64,000 nt of DNA from JACXTP01 sp963827905. GTDB lineage: Archaea > Thermoplasmatota > Thermoplasmata > Methanomassiliicoccales > UBA472. Location of the stretch: the NCBI GenBank assembly GCA_963827905.1, contig CAWHCB010000010.1:133968-197967 (forward strand), given 5' to 3'. A program made the translations under genes and the position numbers. Under the pieces are notes generated by a model. That model was not told the origin of the DNA. It worked only from the letters and a program-made list of their open reading frames with translations, and searched no databases. Shown here piece after piece: positions 8,880-18,916 of the stretch; the first letter of the stretch is position 1; each line of letters begins with the position of its first letter.

Positions 8880-10269
8880 TCAACGTATCCCACAATGGTC
8901 GCCCTCGCACTGCGCCAGCAAAATCCCTATCCTCTCCTCGATTATCTCCCTCAGGTCCGGATGCCCGATCTCGGATATCTCGTAACGCACCCTTACGATG
9001 GGCTTGTTGACCTTGATGACACGGCGCAGGTCCACCGGTGTCCCAGAAACCACCACGTCGCAATCCGCCCCGTTGATGGTCTCCTCCAGCTCCCTCACCT
9101 GCTCCTCTCCGTAGCCCATGGCCGGCAACACCTCCTTTAGGTGGGGATAATGGGAATAGGTCTCCGCGATCGATCCGACCGCGTAGGGACGCGGGTCGAT
9201 TATCATCCCACCGTTGTCCTCGGCGCCGATCATACCCGCCCCATAGGCCATGCCTCCGTGCGTCACGGTCGGACCGTCCTCCACCACCAGCACGCGCTTT
9301 CCCCTTATCATCTCTGGCCTCTCCACCGATATGGGCGATGCGGCCTCGATGATCAGCGCCTTCGGGTTCATTCCATGCACGTTCTCCCGGACCGCCAATA
9401 TGTCCTTGCGGTCGGCGGTGTGCGCCTTGTTGATTATGATGACGTCGGCCATGCGCACGTTCGCCTCGCCCGGGTGGTAGAGCGATTCGTGACCGGCGCG
9501 CATCGGGTCGGCGATGACGATGTGCAGGTTGCTGTGTATGAACGGCAGGTCGTTGTTGCCCCCGTCCCATACGATGACGTCCGCCTCCTTCTCCGCCTGG
9601 CGCAATATCGCCTCGTAGTCCACACCGGCGTACACGATGATGCCCTTGTCGATGAGCGGCTCGTACTCCTCCCTCTCCTCGATGGTGCAATCGTGCTTGT
9701 CCAGGTCCTCGTAGGTGGCGAACCTCTGCACCCTCTGCTTGACCAGGTCGCCGTAGGGCATGGGGTGGCGTATCGCCACCACGCAGCGGTCGTGCTCCTT
9801 CAATATGGCGCAGATCTTCCGCGTGGTCGGGCTCTTCCCCGAGCCGGTGCGCACGGCGCAGACGCTGATGACCGGCACCTTCGACTCCAGGTACAAGGAC
9901 CGATTGCCCATCAGGCGGAAGTCCGCTCCGCTGGCCAGCACCATGGACCCTTTGTGCATCAGGTCGACGTGCGATATGTCGCTGTAGGCGAACACCACCT
10001 GTTCCACCTTGTTGCCGTTTTATCAGGTGGGATAGCTCCTCCTCCGGGTGGATGGGTATGCCCTTCGGGTAGAGCTTGCCAGCCAGCTCGGCCGGGTATC
10101 TCCGGTCGTCGATGTTCGGGATCTGCGCCGCGGTGAAGGCCACCACATCGTACGCCTCGTTGTCCCGGAAGTACATGTTGAAGTTGTGGAAGTCGCGTCC
10201 CGCCGCCCCCATGATGATCACTTTCTTGCGCTTCGTCGTCATCGAGGAGGGTTTGGTCGCTGATGGCAT
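8880..10269 (-). CDS. Cyclic 2,3-diphosphoglycerate synthetase-like protein, one frameshift
   Basis: The enzyme of this family forms cyclic 2,3-diphosphoglycerate from 2,3-diphosphoglycerate with ATP; it is known from methanogens, where the product is a thermoprotectant and phosphate store, with homologues elsewhere. Visible features are the N-terminal Rossmann-like KKVIIMGAAGRDFHNFNMYF, a P-loop-like SVCAVRTGSGKSPTTRKIC, DVIVWDGGNNDLPF and VLVVEDGPTVTHGGM. The frame breaks near 10010: HLIKR must join NKVEQVVFAYSDISHVDL, repaired by removing one C. About 462 residues, the usual length. An in-frame ATG at 10242 is an alternative start. A tRNA gene lies directly downstream. Confidence 0.85.
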
Positions 10270-10320
10270 ATTAGCCTTTTCTTATGACCTAAGGGACATT
10301 GCGACGTTCTCACCGTCTTT

Positions 10321-10330
10321 TTTAATATAT
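10321..10330 (+). promoter_or_regulatory. TATA box (TTTAATATAT)
   Basis: An AT-rich archaeal TATA-like element begins 30 bases before the ATG at 10351, after a run of T. This spacing would give a very short or absent leader. The assignment rests on sequence and spacing only. Confidence 0.5.
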
Positions 10331-10350
10331 ACGTCGATGAGGGCGACCTG

Positions 10351-10815
10351 ATGCCCTATCGCATCCCTCCCGCCAAACTGCTCTCCCAGACCATATCCGA
10401 GGTCATCCGCGACAAGCGCAGCGTCGTCTCGCAGAAGCGGTTCACGGAGCTGGTCCTGGCTGTCTTGAAGAAGAAGGACGAGGGTTACTCGGTGAGCGAG
10501 GAGCGGGTGCGGCGCATGGCCATCCACAAGAACCTGGTGCGCATCCACATCCATTATCGCGTAACGGAGAAGCGCAGCGATGGCGGGAGATGCCCGGTCT
10601 GCGGCTCGGCCACCAAGGAGCTGCAGAACCAGACCTTGGACGGCGAGGAGGTCAAGCTCGGCTTCCGTTGCTCCAAGTGCCCCTATTGGACCGGTCCGGA
10701 GCGGCGCGTCCCGGTCCGTTACACTTTCCTGTCCTTGCAGGAGGGGGTCATCGAGCCCTTGCCAAAGAAACGACGCAAGAAGGACGACAAGTACGCCCAG
10801 TGGAAGTTCGCTTGA
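10351..10815 (+). CDS. Archaeal zinc-ribbon protein of unknown function
   Basis: An intact 154-residue basic protein. The first 85 residues are helical with a winged-helix-like register (KRFTELVLAVLKKKDEGYSV then SEERVRRMAIHKNLVRI). They are followed by a four-cysteine ribbon CPVCG...CSKCP (residues about 83-111) and a lysine/arginine-rich tail KKRRKKDDK. The layout suggests a nucleic-acid-binding protein. I do not recognise a named family. It has its own TATA box. Confidence 0.7.
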   Translation: MPYRIPPAKLLSQTISEVIRDKRSVVSQKRFTELVLAVLKKKDEGYSVSEERVRRMAIHKNLVRIHIHYRVTEKRSDGGRCPVCGSATKELQNQTLDGEEVKLGFRCSKCPYWTGPERRVPVRYTFLSLQEGVIEPLPKKRRKKDDKYAQWKFA

Positions 10816-10858
10816 GCGATTTATAGTTAAGATCGATAGGAAATGGTTTGGTCGTTCC

Positions 10859-11640
10859 TCACTCGGTGAGCACCTTTCTTGCCAGCAACGCTCCCAGCGC
10901 CACCAGCCCGATGGCGAAACCTACCAGCAAGGCCATGTTCGTGCCTAACGAGAATATGCCTGGCAGGTCGAAGGCGAAGTACCTGCAGCGCGTCCGCGCT
11001 CCAGGTGACCGGATTGGCCTTGGCGATGACCTGCAACCATTCCGGCATGCCGTCGATGGGGAACAGCGCGCTGGAGGCGAACAGGAGCGGGAGGTTGACC
11101 AGGTTGATGACGCCGAACAGGACCTCCTGGCTGCGGATGCGCAGGGCCATGATGGTGAAGGCGGCGGAGAAGCCCAACGCCAGGAGCAACAGCACCAGGA
11201 ACATCCCCAGCAGGTCCAGGGCGTTGAAGCCCTCCGAGAACGTCAGCCCGTCCAGTCCGGGGATGTATCCGAAGCTCAGGGCCAGGATCAGCACTATGGC
11301 TGCGGAGATCAAGGCCCGTGATCACCGTGGCCAGGACCCGAGAGGTCGGTATGACCCCTCGCTCGATGGGCGAGGCCCGCAGCTTGTTCAGGAAACCGAA
11401 CCGGCGGTCCCAGACTATGGACATGCCGGAGAACATGCAGGTGAACAGCGTCACGATGGAGAGCATGCCCACCGCCAGGTAGGAGAAGTAGTTCTCGCCG
11501 CCGGTCCCCGGCAGGGTGAACGCCTGCCCGAAGAGCAGCAACCAGAACAGGGGCTGGATGAGCGTCATGAATATCTGGATCTTGACGCGGTACCAGTGCT
11601 TCAGCTCCCGGACCGTCAGGGCGTAGGTCTGTCTCAGCAT
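10859..11640 (-). CDS. ABC-2 type transporter permease, two frameshifts
   Basis: Begins MLRQTYALTVRELKHWYRVK and has the ABC-2 membrane pattern: QPLFWLLLFGQAF, YLAVGMLSIVTLFTCMFSGM, WDRRFGFLNKLRASPIERG. Six hydrophobic segments are predicted. Frame breaks near 11315 (ATVITGL to ISAAIVLILALSFG) and near 10995 (SADAL to RYFAFDLPGIFSLG) are each fixed by removing one base, ending ALLARKVLTE at 10859. About 259 residues, normal for the family. It lies two bases downstream of the ATPase gene and forms an exporter of drugs, lipids or polysaccharides with it. Confidence 0.8.
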
Positions 11641-11641
11641 C

Positions 11642-12658
11642 TCAGCGCCTCCTCTCGTTCATGCGGGCCTGCGCCATCCGCCCCATCATGTCGGTCTTGC
11701 CCTTCTGGTCCTCGTCACGGAACGAACGGCCAGTGTACTCCAGGAACACCTGGTCCATGTTGGGCCGGTCCAGTTTTATGGTGGTCACCGCCGCCCCTCT
11801 CTCCGTGGCGATCCTCACCAACGGACCGATGGCGCTATCGCCCTTCAGCACCTTGATGCGGTAGTCCTTGCCGTCGCGGCGCACGTCCAGGCACGCCGGA
11901 GACCTCCTTGAAGGCGACGCTCAGGTCCTCGTCCTTGTCCAGGGAGAGCGAGATGACGTCACCGCCCAGCGACCGCTTCAGCGTCTCCGGCGTGTCCAGG
12001 GCGACCAGCTTGCCATGGTCGATGAGGGCGATGCGGTCGCACAGGTTGTCCGCCTCCTCCAGGTAGTGGGTGGTCATGAGGATGGTCATCTTGTACTCCG
12101 AGCGGAGGAACCGGATGTGCTCCCATATGGCCGCCCGGGTCTGCACGTCCAATCCCAACGTCGGCTCGTCCAGGAACAACACCCTGGGCCGATGGATGAG
12201 GCCCTCGGCGATCTCCAGGCGCTTGCGCATGCCGCCGGAGTAGGTCTTGACCATGCGCTCGGAGGCGTCGTCCAGCTTCACCATCTTCAGCAGGTTGTCT
12301 ATGCGTTCCTTCGCCTCCTTCTTCGGCACGTCGTAGAGGTCCGCCTGGAGCATCATGTTCTCCCGGCCGGACAGTTCGTCGTCCACGGTCAGCTCCTGCG
12401 GCACCAGGCCGATCATCCTGCGCACCTCGGTGGCATGCTTGACCACGTCCTTGCCGCCGACGAAGGCCTGGCCTTCGGTGGGCAGCAGCAACGTGGTCAG
12501 CATGGATATGGTGGTGGTCTTGCCTGCCCCGTTCGGTCCCAGGAATCCGAATATCTCCCCTTCCTCGACCGCGAAGTTGATGCCGTCCACGGCACGGATA
12601 TCGCCATTGTAGACCTTGACCAGGTCCTTGACCTCGATTATCGATGGAATGTCATCAC
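11642..12658 (-). CDS. ABC transporter ATP-binding protein (daunorubicin-resistance type), frameshifted
   Basis: Walker A is LGPNGAGKTT, the signature is TYSGGMRKRLEIAEGL and Walker B is RVLFLDEPTLGLD, followed by the H-loop MTTHYLEEAD. The DUF4162 extension at the C-terminus is typical of DrrA-like exporters. The frame breaks near 11896 (KEVSGV to LDVRRDGKDYRIKVLKG). The start is unclear: a GTG at 12658 overlapping the PadR stop (GTGA) would need two bases removed to enter frame with IPSIIEVKDLVKVYNG. Powers the permease downstream. Function confident; N-terminus uncertain. Confidence 0.8.
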
Positions 12659-13168
12659 CTCTTCTCCAATCTCTCGATCTCCCTGTCCAGCTCCTCAAGT
12701 CGCCTGCCCATCAGTTCACGGGCCTGGCGCAACTGCGCCAGTCGAGCCCCTTGATCGGTCTCGTCCTGCACCAGGTGCGAAAGCACCCAGGGAAGGGGGG
12801 CGTCCTCGCCGACCTCTTCCCTTTCCTCCGCCGCCGCACTGGGCCAGCACCTCCATGTACTTGGAGGCGAAGATGAGCTCCGGACCGATGTCCCGCAGCG
12901 TTTCCCTCAGCCAGGCCTGGGCAGGCTCGGTCAGTTGGTAGTATTCCTTATCGTCCCGAGCGTCCACCTGTACCAGGCCATGTTCCATGAGACGCTTGAG
13001 CGCTGGATAGAGCGCTCCGGTCTCCGGCCGCCATAGACCCTCGAACTCCTCGCGCAGCGCCTTCAATATCTCATAGCCGTACATCGGTCCCTCCCGAAGC
13101 ACGACCAACATCAGGAACTGGGACGGACTGAGCCTGTTGCCCTGGTACACGAAACCTTTGCCGAACAT
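12655..13168 (-). CDS. PadR family transcriptional regulator, one frameshift
   Basis: The winged helix spans about residues 12-90: LSPSQFLMLVVLREGPMYGY then YEILKALREEFEGLWRPETG, LYPALKRLMEHGLVQVD. The C-terminal coiled coil appears only after removing one base near 12837, giving EVLAQSAAEEREEVGEDA and ending IERLEKR at 12655. About 170 residues, the usual length. It is the first gene of the operon with the ABC transporter and overlaps it. PadR proteins are repressors relieved by small ligands, so this one probably controls the exporter. Confidence 0.85.
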
Positions 13169-13316
13169 GTGCTACCGCCGCAGGATACCTGCGGCCTTGC
13201 TGCCTTAGGTAGGGCTATACTTAAAACACTTTCCCCAGCATATCATAAGGGCGTAGATATCAGAACGCCGAACTGGCGAATAAAAGTTATAAGGAATGCT
13301 ATAGGTAGGAGGGACG

Positions 13317-14057
13317 ATGTCGTTGAGCTTCGACCCCATCCCGGACGACCTCTGGGAGGACTGGAAGTGGTTCGTTTACCCAGAGGGCCTGGTCCTGGGC
13401 ATGAGGGAGGGCAAGCACCGCGTGCCCAACTCCTCCCTGCTCCTGACGCCCTGTTACGTCGTCAACGTGCCGAAGCTCATCATGTCGGAGGTGATGTGGG
13501 CCTCCCGCTACGAGACCACCTCGAAGGGGCTGGTCGATTCCGGCCAGTACCTGAGGCGGGTCAACATAGGCACCGAGGACATCATCGACAGCATCATCTT
13601 CCTGCTCAGCCAGAACCCCATGGTGGTGACGCGCCGACCTTGCCAAGGGCCGAGCGCCTTGGAGGTGGAGCTGAACCAGGCCCTGCAGGACGGCCAGGAG
13701 CTGATCCTCATGGGCCAGGGCAACGAGGCCGAACGCCAACTTTCGCTGGACGATCTCAAGGTGGAGTTCTTCAACCCCTTCGAGGAGGGCAAGGCCGAGC
13801 GAGGCCAGGACCTGGTGGGCATGGTCTCCCCGGAGGGTTGCATCAAGGAGCTGTCCATGGCCAAGGTGGAGCTGCCCAGCTCCATGGTCCGCGACGCCAT
13901 CGCCCAGGCCATGGAGGAATTGAGCGCCAGGGACCTGATCATGCTCGAGGCCGGAACGGCCATCGGTATGACCAAGAGGGGCCAGGAGCTTCTGGAGATC
14001 GAACCGGTCAGCGACACCCTCGCCTGCAAGTGCGAGGTGGAGCTGGTCGAGGAATAG
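13317..14057 (+). CDS. Conserved hypothetical protein
   Basis: An intact 246-residue acidic protein starting MSLSFDPIPDDLWEDWKWFV, preceded by a GGTAGGAGGG ribosome site and an upstream AAAGTTATA (13283-13291) as possible TATA box. The N-terminal half contains ANIGTED-like and aromatic-rich segments; the C-terminal half (EFFNPFEEGKAERGQDLVGM and following) looks like a separate alpha/beta domain. Two tightly spaced cysteines (LACKCEV) lie near the end. No membrane segment, and I do not recognise the family. Confidence 0.6.
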   Translation: MSLSFDPIPDDLWEDWKWFVYPEGLVLGMREGKHRVPNSSLLLTPCYVVNVPKLIMSEVMWASRYETTSKGLVDSGQYLRRVNIGTEDIIDSIIFLLSQNPMVVTRRPCQGPSALEVELNQALQDGQELILMGQGNEAERQLSLDDLKVEFFNPFEEGKAERGQDLVGMVSPEGCIKELSMAKVELPSSMVRDAIAQAMEELSARDLIMLEAGTAIGMTKRGQELLEIEPVSDTLACKCEVELVEE

Positions 14058-14110
14058 TCGCATGATAATGTTTATCAAGGCAGATGCCTTTGGCCGCTGT
14101 CGGTCAGAGC

Positions 14111-15037
14111 ATGAGGCTTTATGATTTCGGCAGGCTGCACGGCTCGCGCGTGATGATCAACGAGAGAATATCCCGCCCGTTAGGACTGGTCGACGGAAGC
14201 CAGGTCTACCTTTCCATGTTCCGCTATGAGCGCAACGGCGCCTCGGGTCATGAGATCGTGGCCTCCACCTTCGGACCGGAGAACTATCGGCAGATATGCT
14301 CCGCCACCTTCTACATGGACGACACCCCGGGCTCGTGCGCCCAGGTGGCCAAGTTCCTGGCCGACCGTAACATCGACATCCTCAATTCCGTCTCGATCAG
14401 CATGATATCCAACATCACCATGGTGTGGAAGATGTTGGTCGACCTCTCCTACTATGGCGAGGTCGCGCAGCTCAAGGAGGAGTTCGAGGCGCTGCGCCGG
14501 CAGAAGTCCCTGTCCATCAACAACGTGGAGGGCATGGAGATCGAGGTCTCCCACATCAGCGAGCGCTACACCCGCGGCATCGTCTCCGCCGGCTCCAACG
14601 TCAAGGTCAAGCCGCGCAAGAACAAGGCCAAGACCATCATCCGCCACGGCGACCTGGACCTGCCCAAGGACCTCATGGCCGACCTGGAGGGCGTGGAGGA
14701 GGGGGCGCTGGTCATGATGGTGGCCGACACCGACGCCTGGGTATTGTCCATCTCATTCCTGCCCAAGGAGACCAAGCTGGCCGAGTTCGAGGTGTGCATC
14801 CCCGACAAGCCCGGCGCGGTCTTCGAGGTCACCAACGCGCTGGCCAAGGCCAACGTGAACGTGCTCGCCCTGTACACCCGGGTCCTGGTCTTCTACGAGC
14901 GCATGACCATCCGTCTGGTGGTCGACGTCACCAAGTACGAGGGCGGGGGCATGGCGCTGATGAAGGGCCTCTCCGGCCTGTTGCCCACCCTGGAGGGCCG
15001 CTATGAGCTGCTCTCCCTGAAAGAGCTCAAGGTCTGA
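14111..15037 (+). CDS. ACT-domain regulatory protein
   Basis: Start placed at MRLYDFGRLHGSRVMINERI (14111) rather than the in-frame ATG at 14084, because conserved-looking sequence begins there. An ACT-like beta-alpha-beta unit is visible at about residues 63-120 (ATFYMDDTPGSCAQVAKFLA, then NIDILNSVSISMISN). A second is at about 235-285 (EVCIPDKPGAVFEVTNALA then NVNVLALYTRVLVF). The linker is basic. No catalytic domain is present, so it probably senses a small ligand such as an amino acid. Lies 14 bases before the biotin ligase gene and may be cotranscribed with it. Confidence 0.7.
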   Translation: MRLYDFGRLHGSRVMINERISRPLGLVDGSQVYLSMFRYERNGASGHEIVASTFGPENYRQICSATFYMDDTPGSCAQVAKFLADRNIDILNSVSISMISNITMVWKMLVDLSYYGEVAQLKEEFEALRRQKSLSINNVEGMEIEVSHISERYTRGIVSAGSNVKVKPRKNKAKTIIRHGDLDLPKDLMADLEGVEEGALVMMVADTDAWVLSISFLPKETKLAEFEVCIPDKPGAVFEVTNALAKANVNVLALYTRVLVFYERMTIRLVVDVTKYEGGGMALMKGLSGLLPTLEGRYELLSLKELKV

Positions 15038-15051
15038 GCGGATGGTCTAAG

Positions 15052-15792
15052 ATGATCATCGGCCGCAAGGTCCTCCTGAAGGAAGAGGTGGCCTCGACCA
15101 ACGACGTGGCCAAGGCGCTTGCGCTGGAGGGCGAGGAGGAGGGCACCGTGGTCGTCGCCAAGACGCAGTTGGCCGGCCGCGGTCGCATGGGACGGTCCTG
15201 GTCCTCGCCCATGGGCGGGCTCTACCTGTCCGTCGTGCTGAGGCCGGACGTGAGCGTGGGGGACATGCTCCTGCTCACCGTGCTCAGCTCGGTGCCGGTG
15301 GCGCAGGCCATCGAGGAGCTGACCGGTCTGGAGGCCAAGCTGAAGTGGCCCAACGACATCGAGGTCGACGGGAAGAAGGTGGCGGGCATCCTGGTGGAGT
15401 CGGCGTCGAAGAGCGGCAACGTGGAGTTCCTGGTCCTGGGCATCGGCATCAACCTCAACACCGACCCGCTGGAGCTGGAAGGCCGGAACCCGGGGTCGCT
15501 GTCCTCCATGACCAAGCGCTCCTATGACCCGGACGCGTCCATGCACCGCGCCTTGTACCATCTGGACGCTTTCTACGAAAGATATCGTCAAGGGGACCGG
15601 GACACGGCCGAGTACGTGCGCCGCTCGAGCACGCTGGGAAGGCATATCACCGCCTCGGTCGGCGACCAGAGGGTCAGCGGCCAGGCCATCTACATCGACC
15701 TGCAGGGGGCCTTGGTGATCAAGGGCGACGACGGTCTGACCTACCGTTTGGACTCGGTCTACACCCTGCGATTACGAATGAAAAAACGGTAA
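15052..15792 (+). CDS. birA: Biotin-[acetyl-CoA carboxylase]-type ligase
   Basis: Makes biotinyl-AMP from biotin and ATP and attaches biotin to a carrier lysine. Visible features are the N-terminal EEVASTNDVAKALA, the biotinyl-AMP loop AGRGRMGRSWSSPMGGLYLS, the KWPNDIEVDGKKVAGILVES motif, and the C-terminal SH3-like cap. There is no N-terminal HTH, so it is the non-regulatory type, 246 residues. It directly precedes three genes whose last product carries a biotin site, so the partner is almost certainly that carrier. Confidence 0.92.
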   Translation: MIIGRKVLLKEEVASTNDVAKALALEGEEEGTVVVAKTQLAGRGRMGRSWSSPMGGLYLSVVLRPDVSVGDMLLLTVLSSVPVAQAIEELTGLEAKLKWPNDIEVDGKKVAGILVESASKSGNVEFLVLGIGINLNTDPLELEGRNPGSLSSMTKRSYDPDASMHRALYHLDAFYERYRQGDRDTAEYVRRSSTLGRHITASVGDQRVSGQAIYIDLQGALVIKGDDGLTYRLDSVYTLRLRMKKR

Positions 15793-15836
15793 GATTAGAA
15801 TATTAATGGCAATAAGGGTTAAAAACGGACACCCGA

Positions 15837-17417
15837 TTGGCACAGGAACGGCTGGAGCGTCAGGACATGGGCAACGAGGAAAGGAGCAAGGAGCTGAAGG
15901 AGCTGCGCAAGCGCAGCCGGCTGGGCGGAGGCCCGGACCGCATGGAGAAGCATCGCAAGCAGGGCAAGCTGACCGCCAGGGAACGGTTGGACGCGCTGCT
16001 GGACCCAGGTAGCTTCATCGAGTTCGACGCCTTCGTGACGCACCAATCCTGCCAGTTCGGCATGGACAAGAACAAGCCGCCCGGGGACGGAGTGGTCACC
16101 GGGCACGGCACCATCGACGGCCGCCAGGTGTTCGTCTTCGCCCAGGACTTCACCGTGTTCGCCGGTTCGGTCGGTAAGATGCACGCCCTCAAGATCTGCA
16201 AGGTCTACGACATGGCCGTGAAGACCGGTTCGCCGGTGATCGGCATCTACGACTCGGGCGGCGCCCGCATCCAGGAAGGGGCGGAGTCGCTGCAGGGCTT
16301 CGGCGAGATGTTCTTCCGCTGCTCCCTCGCCTCGGGCGTGGTGCCGCAGATATCCATGGTCATGGGGCCTTGCGCCGGGGGCATGACCTTCGGTCCCGGC
16401 CTCTCCGACTTCGTCTTCATGGTCAAGCACAAGGCCCACATGTTCCTGGTCGGGCCGGACGTGATCAAGGCCGTCCAGAACGAGGACGTCTCCTTCGAGG
16501 AGCTGGGCGGAGCGATGTCGCATTCCATCAAGAGCGGCACCTCCCATTTCGCCTGCGAGGACGACCTGGATTGCATCAAGAGGGTGAAGAAGCTCATGAG
16601 CTTCCTGCCGTCGAACAACCTGGACTCCCCTCCTTTCGTCAAGGGCAAGGACGACCCGGAGCGCCGGGACGAGGCATTGGACAACATCATCCCTGAGGAC
16701 CCCGCCAAGCCCTACGAGATGCGCGAGGTCCTGCGCAAGGTGGTGGACGACGCCGACCTTTTCGAGGTCCATGAGAACTACGCCCGCAGCATCATCACCG
16801 CCTTGGCCCGCCTGGACGGCATGTCCGTGGGCATCGTCGCCAACGAACCGAACGTCATGGCCGGCACGCTGGACAACGACGCTTCCGTCAAGGCGGCCCG
16901 CTTCGTCCGCTTCTGCGACGCCTTCAACATCCCCATCGTCACCTTCGTCGACGTCCCCGGCTACCTGCCTTCAGTGGCGCAGGAGCACGAGGGTCTGATA
17001 CTGAACAGCTCCAAGCTGCTCTACGCCTACTGCGAGGCGACGGCGCCCAAGGTGACCGTGGTCACGAGGAAGGCCATCGGCGGCGCCTACTGCGTCATGG
17101 CCTCCAAGCACATCCGCGCCGACCTGAACCTGGCCTGGCCGTCCGCCGAGATCGCCGTGGTCGGTCCGGAGGGGGCCATCAACATCGTCTACAAGCAGGA
17201 GCTCATCATGGCCGACGAGCCCCAGTTGAAGCGCGACGAGCTCATCAACGAGTACCGCAAGGCCCATGCCAGCGTCTACGTGGCGGCGGAGCGCGGCTAC
17301 CTGGACGACATCATCGAGCCCAGGGAGACGAGACCGAGACTGATCAGCGCCCTGCGCATGCTGCAGCGGAAGCGCGAGTCGCGCCCGGCGCGCAAGCACG
17401 GCAACATCCCCCTGTGA
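15837..17417 (+). CDS. Biotin-dependent acyl-CoA carboxyltransferase (12S/MmdA type)
   Basis: An intact 526-residue carboxyltransferase of the propionyl-CoA/methylmalonyl-CoA family. It has the N-terminal crotonase-like domain (GKLTARERLDALLDPGSF, IYDSGGARIQEGAESLQGFG) and the C-terminal domain with FVDVPGYLPSVAQEHEGLIL and RKAIGGAYCVMASKHI. It moves the carboxyl group between methylmalonyl-CoA and biotin. The TTG at 15837 is one start option, ATG at 15867 another. It is followed at nine bases by a pyruvate carboxyltransferase-like gene. No biotin carboxylase gene is nearby, which points to transcarboxylation or decarboxylation rather than ATP-driven carboxylation. Confidence 0.88.
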   Translation: MAQERLERQDMGNEERSKELKELRKRSRLGGGPDRMEKHRKQGKLTARERLDALLDPGSFIEFDAFVTHQSCQFGMDKNKPPGDGVVTGHGTIDGRQVFVFAQDFTVFAGSVGKMHALKICKVYDMAVKTGSPVIGIYDSGGARIQEGAESLQGFGEMFFRCSLASGVVPQISMVMGPCAGGMTFGPGLSDFVFMVKHKAHMFLVGPDVIKAVQNEDVSFEELGGAMSHSIKSGTSHFACEDDLDCIKRVKKLMSFLPSNNLDSPPFVKGKDDPERRDEALDNIIPEDPAKPYEMREVLRKVVDDADLFEVHENYARSIITALARLDGMSVGIVANEPNVMAGTLDNDASVKAARFVRFCDAFNIPIVTFVDVPGYLPSVAQEHEGLILNSSKLLYAYCEATAPKVTVVTRKAIGGAYCVMASKHIRADLNLAWPSAEIAVVGPEGAINIVYKQELIMADEPQLKRDELINEYRKAHASVYVAAERGYLDDIIEPRETRPRLISALRMLQRKRESRPARKHGNIPL

Positions 17418-17426
17418 GGACTGCAA

Positions 17427-18916
17427 ATGAGAGTCAAGATAACCGACCTGGCACTGCGTGACGCGCACCAATCGCTGCTAGCGACGCGCATGCGCACCGA
17501 GGACATGCTGCCCATCGCCCCGCTCATGGACGAGATCGGCTACTGGTCCGTGGAGATGTGGGGCGGTGCGACCTTCGACACCTGCCTGCGCTTCCTCAAG
17601 GAGGACCCTTGGGAGCGCATCACCCTGCTGAAGAAGGAGATGCCCAACACCCCCTTCCAGATGCTGCTGAGCGGGCAGAACATCGTCGGGTACAGGCATT
17701 ACTCCGACGACATCCTGGAGAAGTTCATCGAGAAGGCGTACGAGAGGGGCATCGAGGTGTTCCGCATATTCGACGCCCTCAACGACACCAGGAACATGCA
17801 GACCGCCATGCGCACCGTGAAGCGCTGCGGGGGTATCGTCGAGGCTTCCATCTCCTACACCATCTCGCCGGTCCATAACATCCCTCTCTTCGTCAAGATC
17901 GCCCGGCGCCTGCAGGAGATGGGCGCGGACACGCTGTGCATCAAGGACATGGCGGGGCTCATCTCGCCCATGAACGCCTACGAGCTGGTGAAGCAGCTGC
18001 GCGAGGAGACCGCGCTTGCCGGTGCACTTCCACTCCCATGCCACCTCCGGCATGTCGCTGGCCTCCCATTTCAAGGCCGTCGAGGCCGGGGCGGAGATAC
18101 TGGACACGGCCATCTCGTCGCTCTCCATGGGAACGTCGCATCCCCCCACCGAGACCCTGGTGGCCATGCTGAAGGGGACCGAATGGGACACCGGCCTGGA
18201 CCTGAAGAAGCTGGCCGAGATCGGCGAGTACTTCGCCAAGGTGCGCAAGAAGTATGCCGCCTTCGAGAGCGAGCACACCGCCATCGATACCGACGTCCTG
18301 ATATACCAGATCCCAGGGGGGATGATGTCCAACCTGGTCTCGCAGCTGCGGGAGGCCAAGAAGGGGGACAAGATGCACGAGGTGCTGGAGGAGGTCCCCC
18401 GCGTCAAGGCCGACCTAGGCCACATACCGCTGGTCACGCCCACCTCCCAGATAGTGGGAACGCAGGCCACCCTGAACATCATCGCCGGCGAGCGCTACAA
18501 GATGACCACCAAGGAGACCAAGGACCTGGTGCGCGGTCTGTACGGCAAGACCCCGGCGGAGATATCGCCGGAGATCCGCCGCAAGATCATCGGGGACGAG
18601 CAGCCCATAACCGTCCGTCCGGCCGACCTGCTCGAACCGGAGTACGAGACGCCTGGCCAAGGAGGTGGAGCAGTACGCCCGCAACACCGAGGACGTGCTC
18701 TCCTACGCACTGTTCCCCCAGGTCGCCCTGGAGTTCTTCAAGGAGCGGGAGATGAACGAGAAGGGCCTGAACCTCAAGGACCTGGCCGCGGTGGCGGTGC
18801 TCTTCATGCGCTCCACCGAGAAGAAGATCGATGTCTGTCCGGTCGGCCAGATGGCGGACGCCTGGGCCGCGGCGGCGCGCAAGGAATCGGTAGGCCAAGG
18901 GGGCTGGCTGCTTTGA
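17427..18916 (+). CDS. Pyruvate/oxaloacetate carboxyltransferase (5S/PycB type), two frameshifts
   Basis: TIM-barrel carboxyltransferase that transfers carboxyl between biotin and pyruvate/oxaloacetate. Motifs are VKITDLALRDAHQSLLATRM, FRIFDALNDTRNM, TLCIKDMAGLISP and the metal-binding VHFHSHATSG. The frame breaks near 18018 (LREETAL to PVHFHSH) and near 18660 (EYE to AKEVEQYARNTEDVLS); one extra base at each explains both. It ends at 18916 with about 496 residues and no biotin domain. TTG of the next gene overlaps the TGA stop, so translation is probably coupled. Matches the 5S subunit of transcarboxylase or the alpha subunit of oxaloacetate decarboxylase. Confidence 0.85.

Noticed and set aside
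9141..10136. A 331-codon + strand frame opposite the cyclic-DPG gene
   Set aside because: Val/His/Arg/Asp-rich antisense shadow of a conserved gene; no start context or homology.
17427..18916. Programmed +1 frameshifting at CTTG in the transcarboxylase 5S gene
   Set aside because: CTTG looks slippery, but the same type of break occurs in dozens of unrelated genes and contexts without a shared stimulator, so a gene-specific programmed site is not supported.
15837..18916. A sodium-pumping methylmalonyl-CoA or oxaloacetate decarboxylase
   Set aside because: No multi-helix beta subunit or gamma/delta subunit lies in or near the cluster, so transcarboxylation is the better reading from this window.
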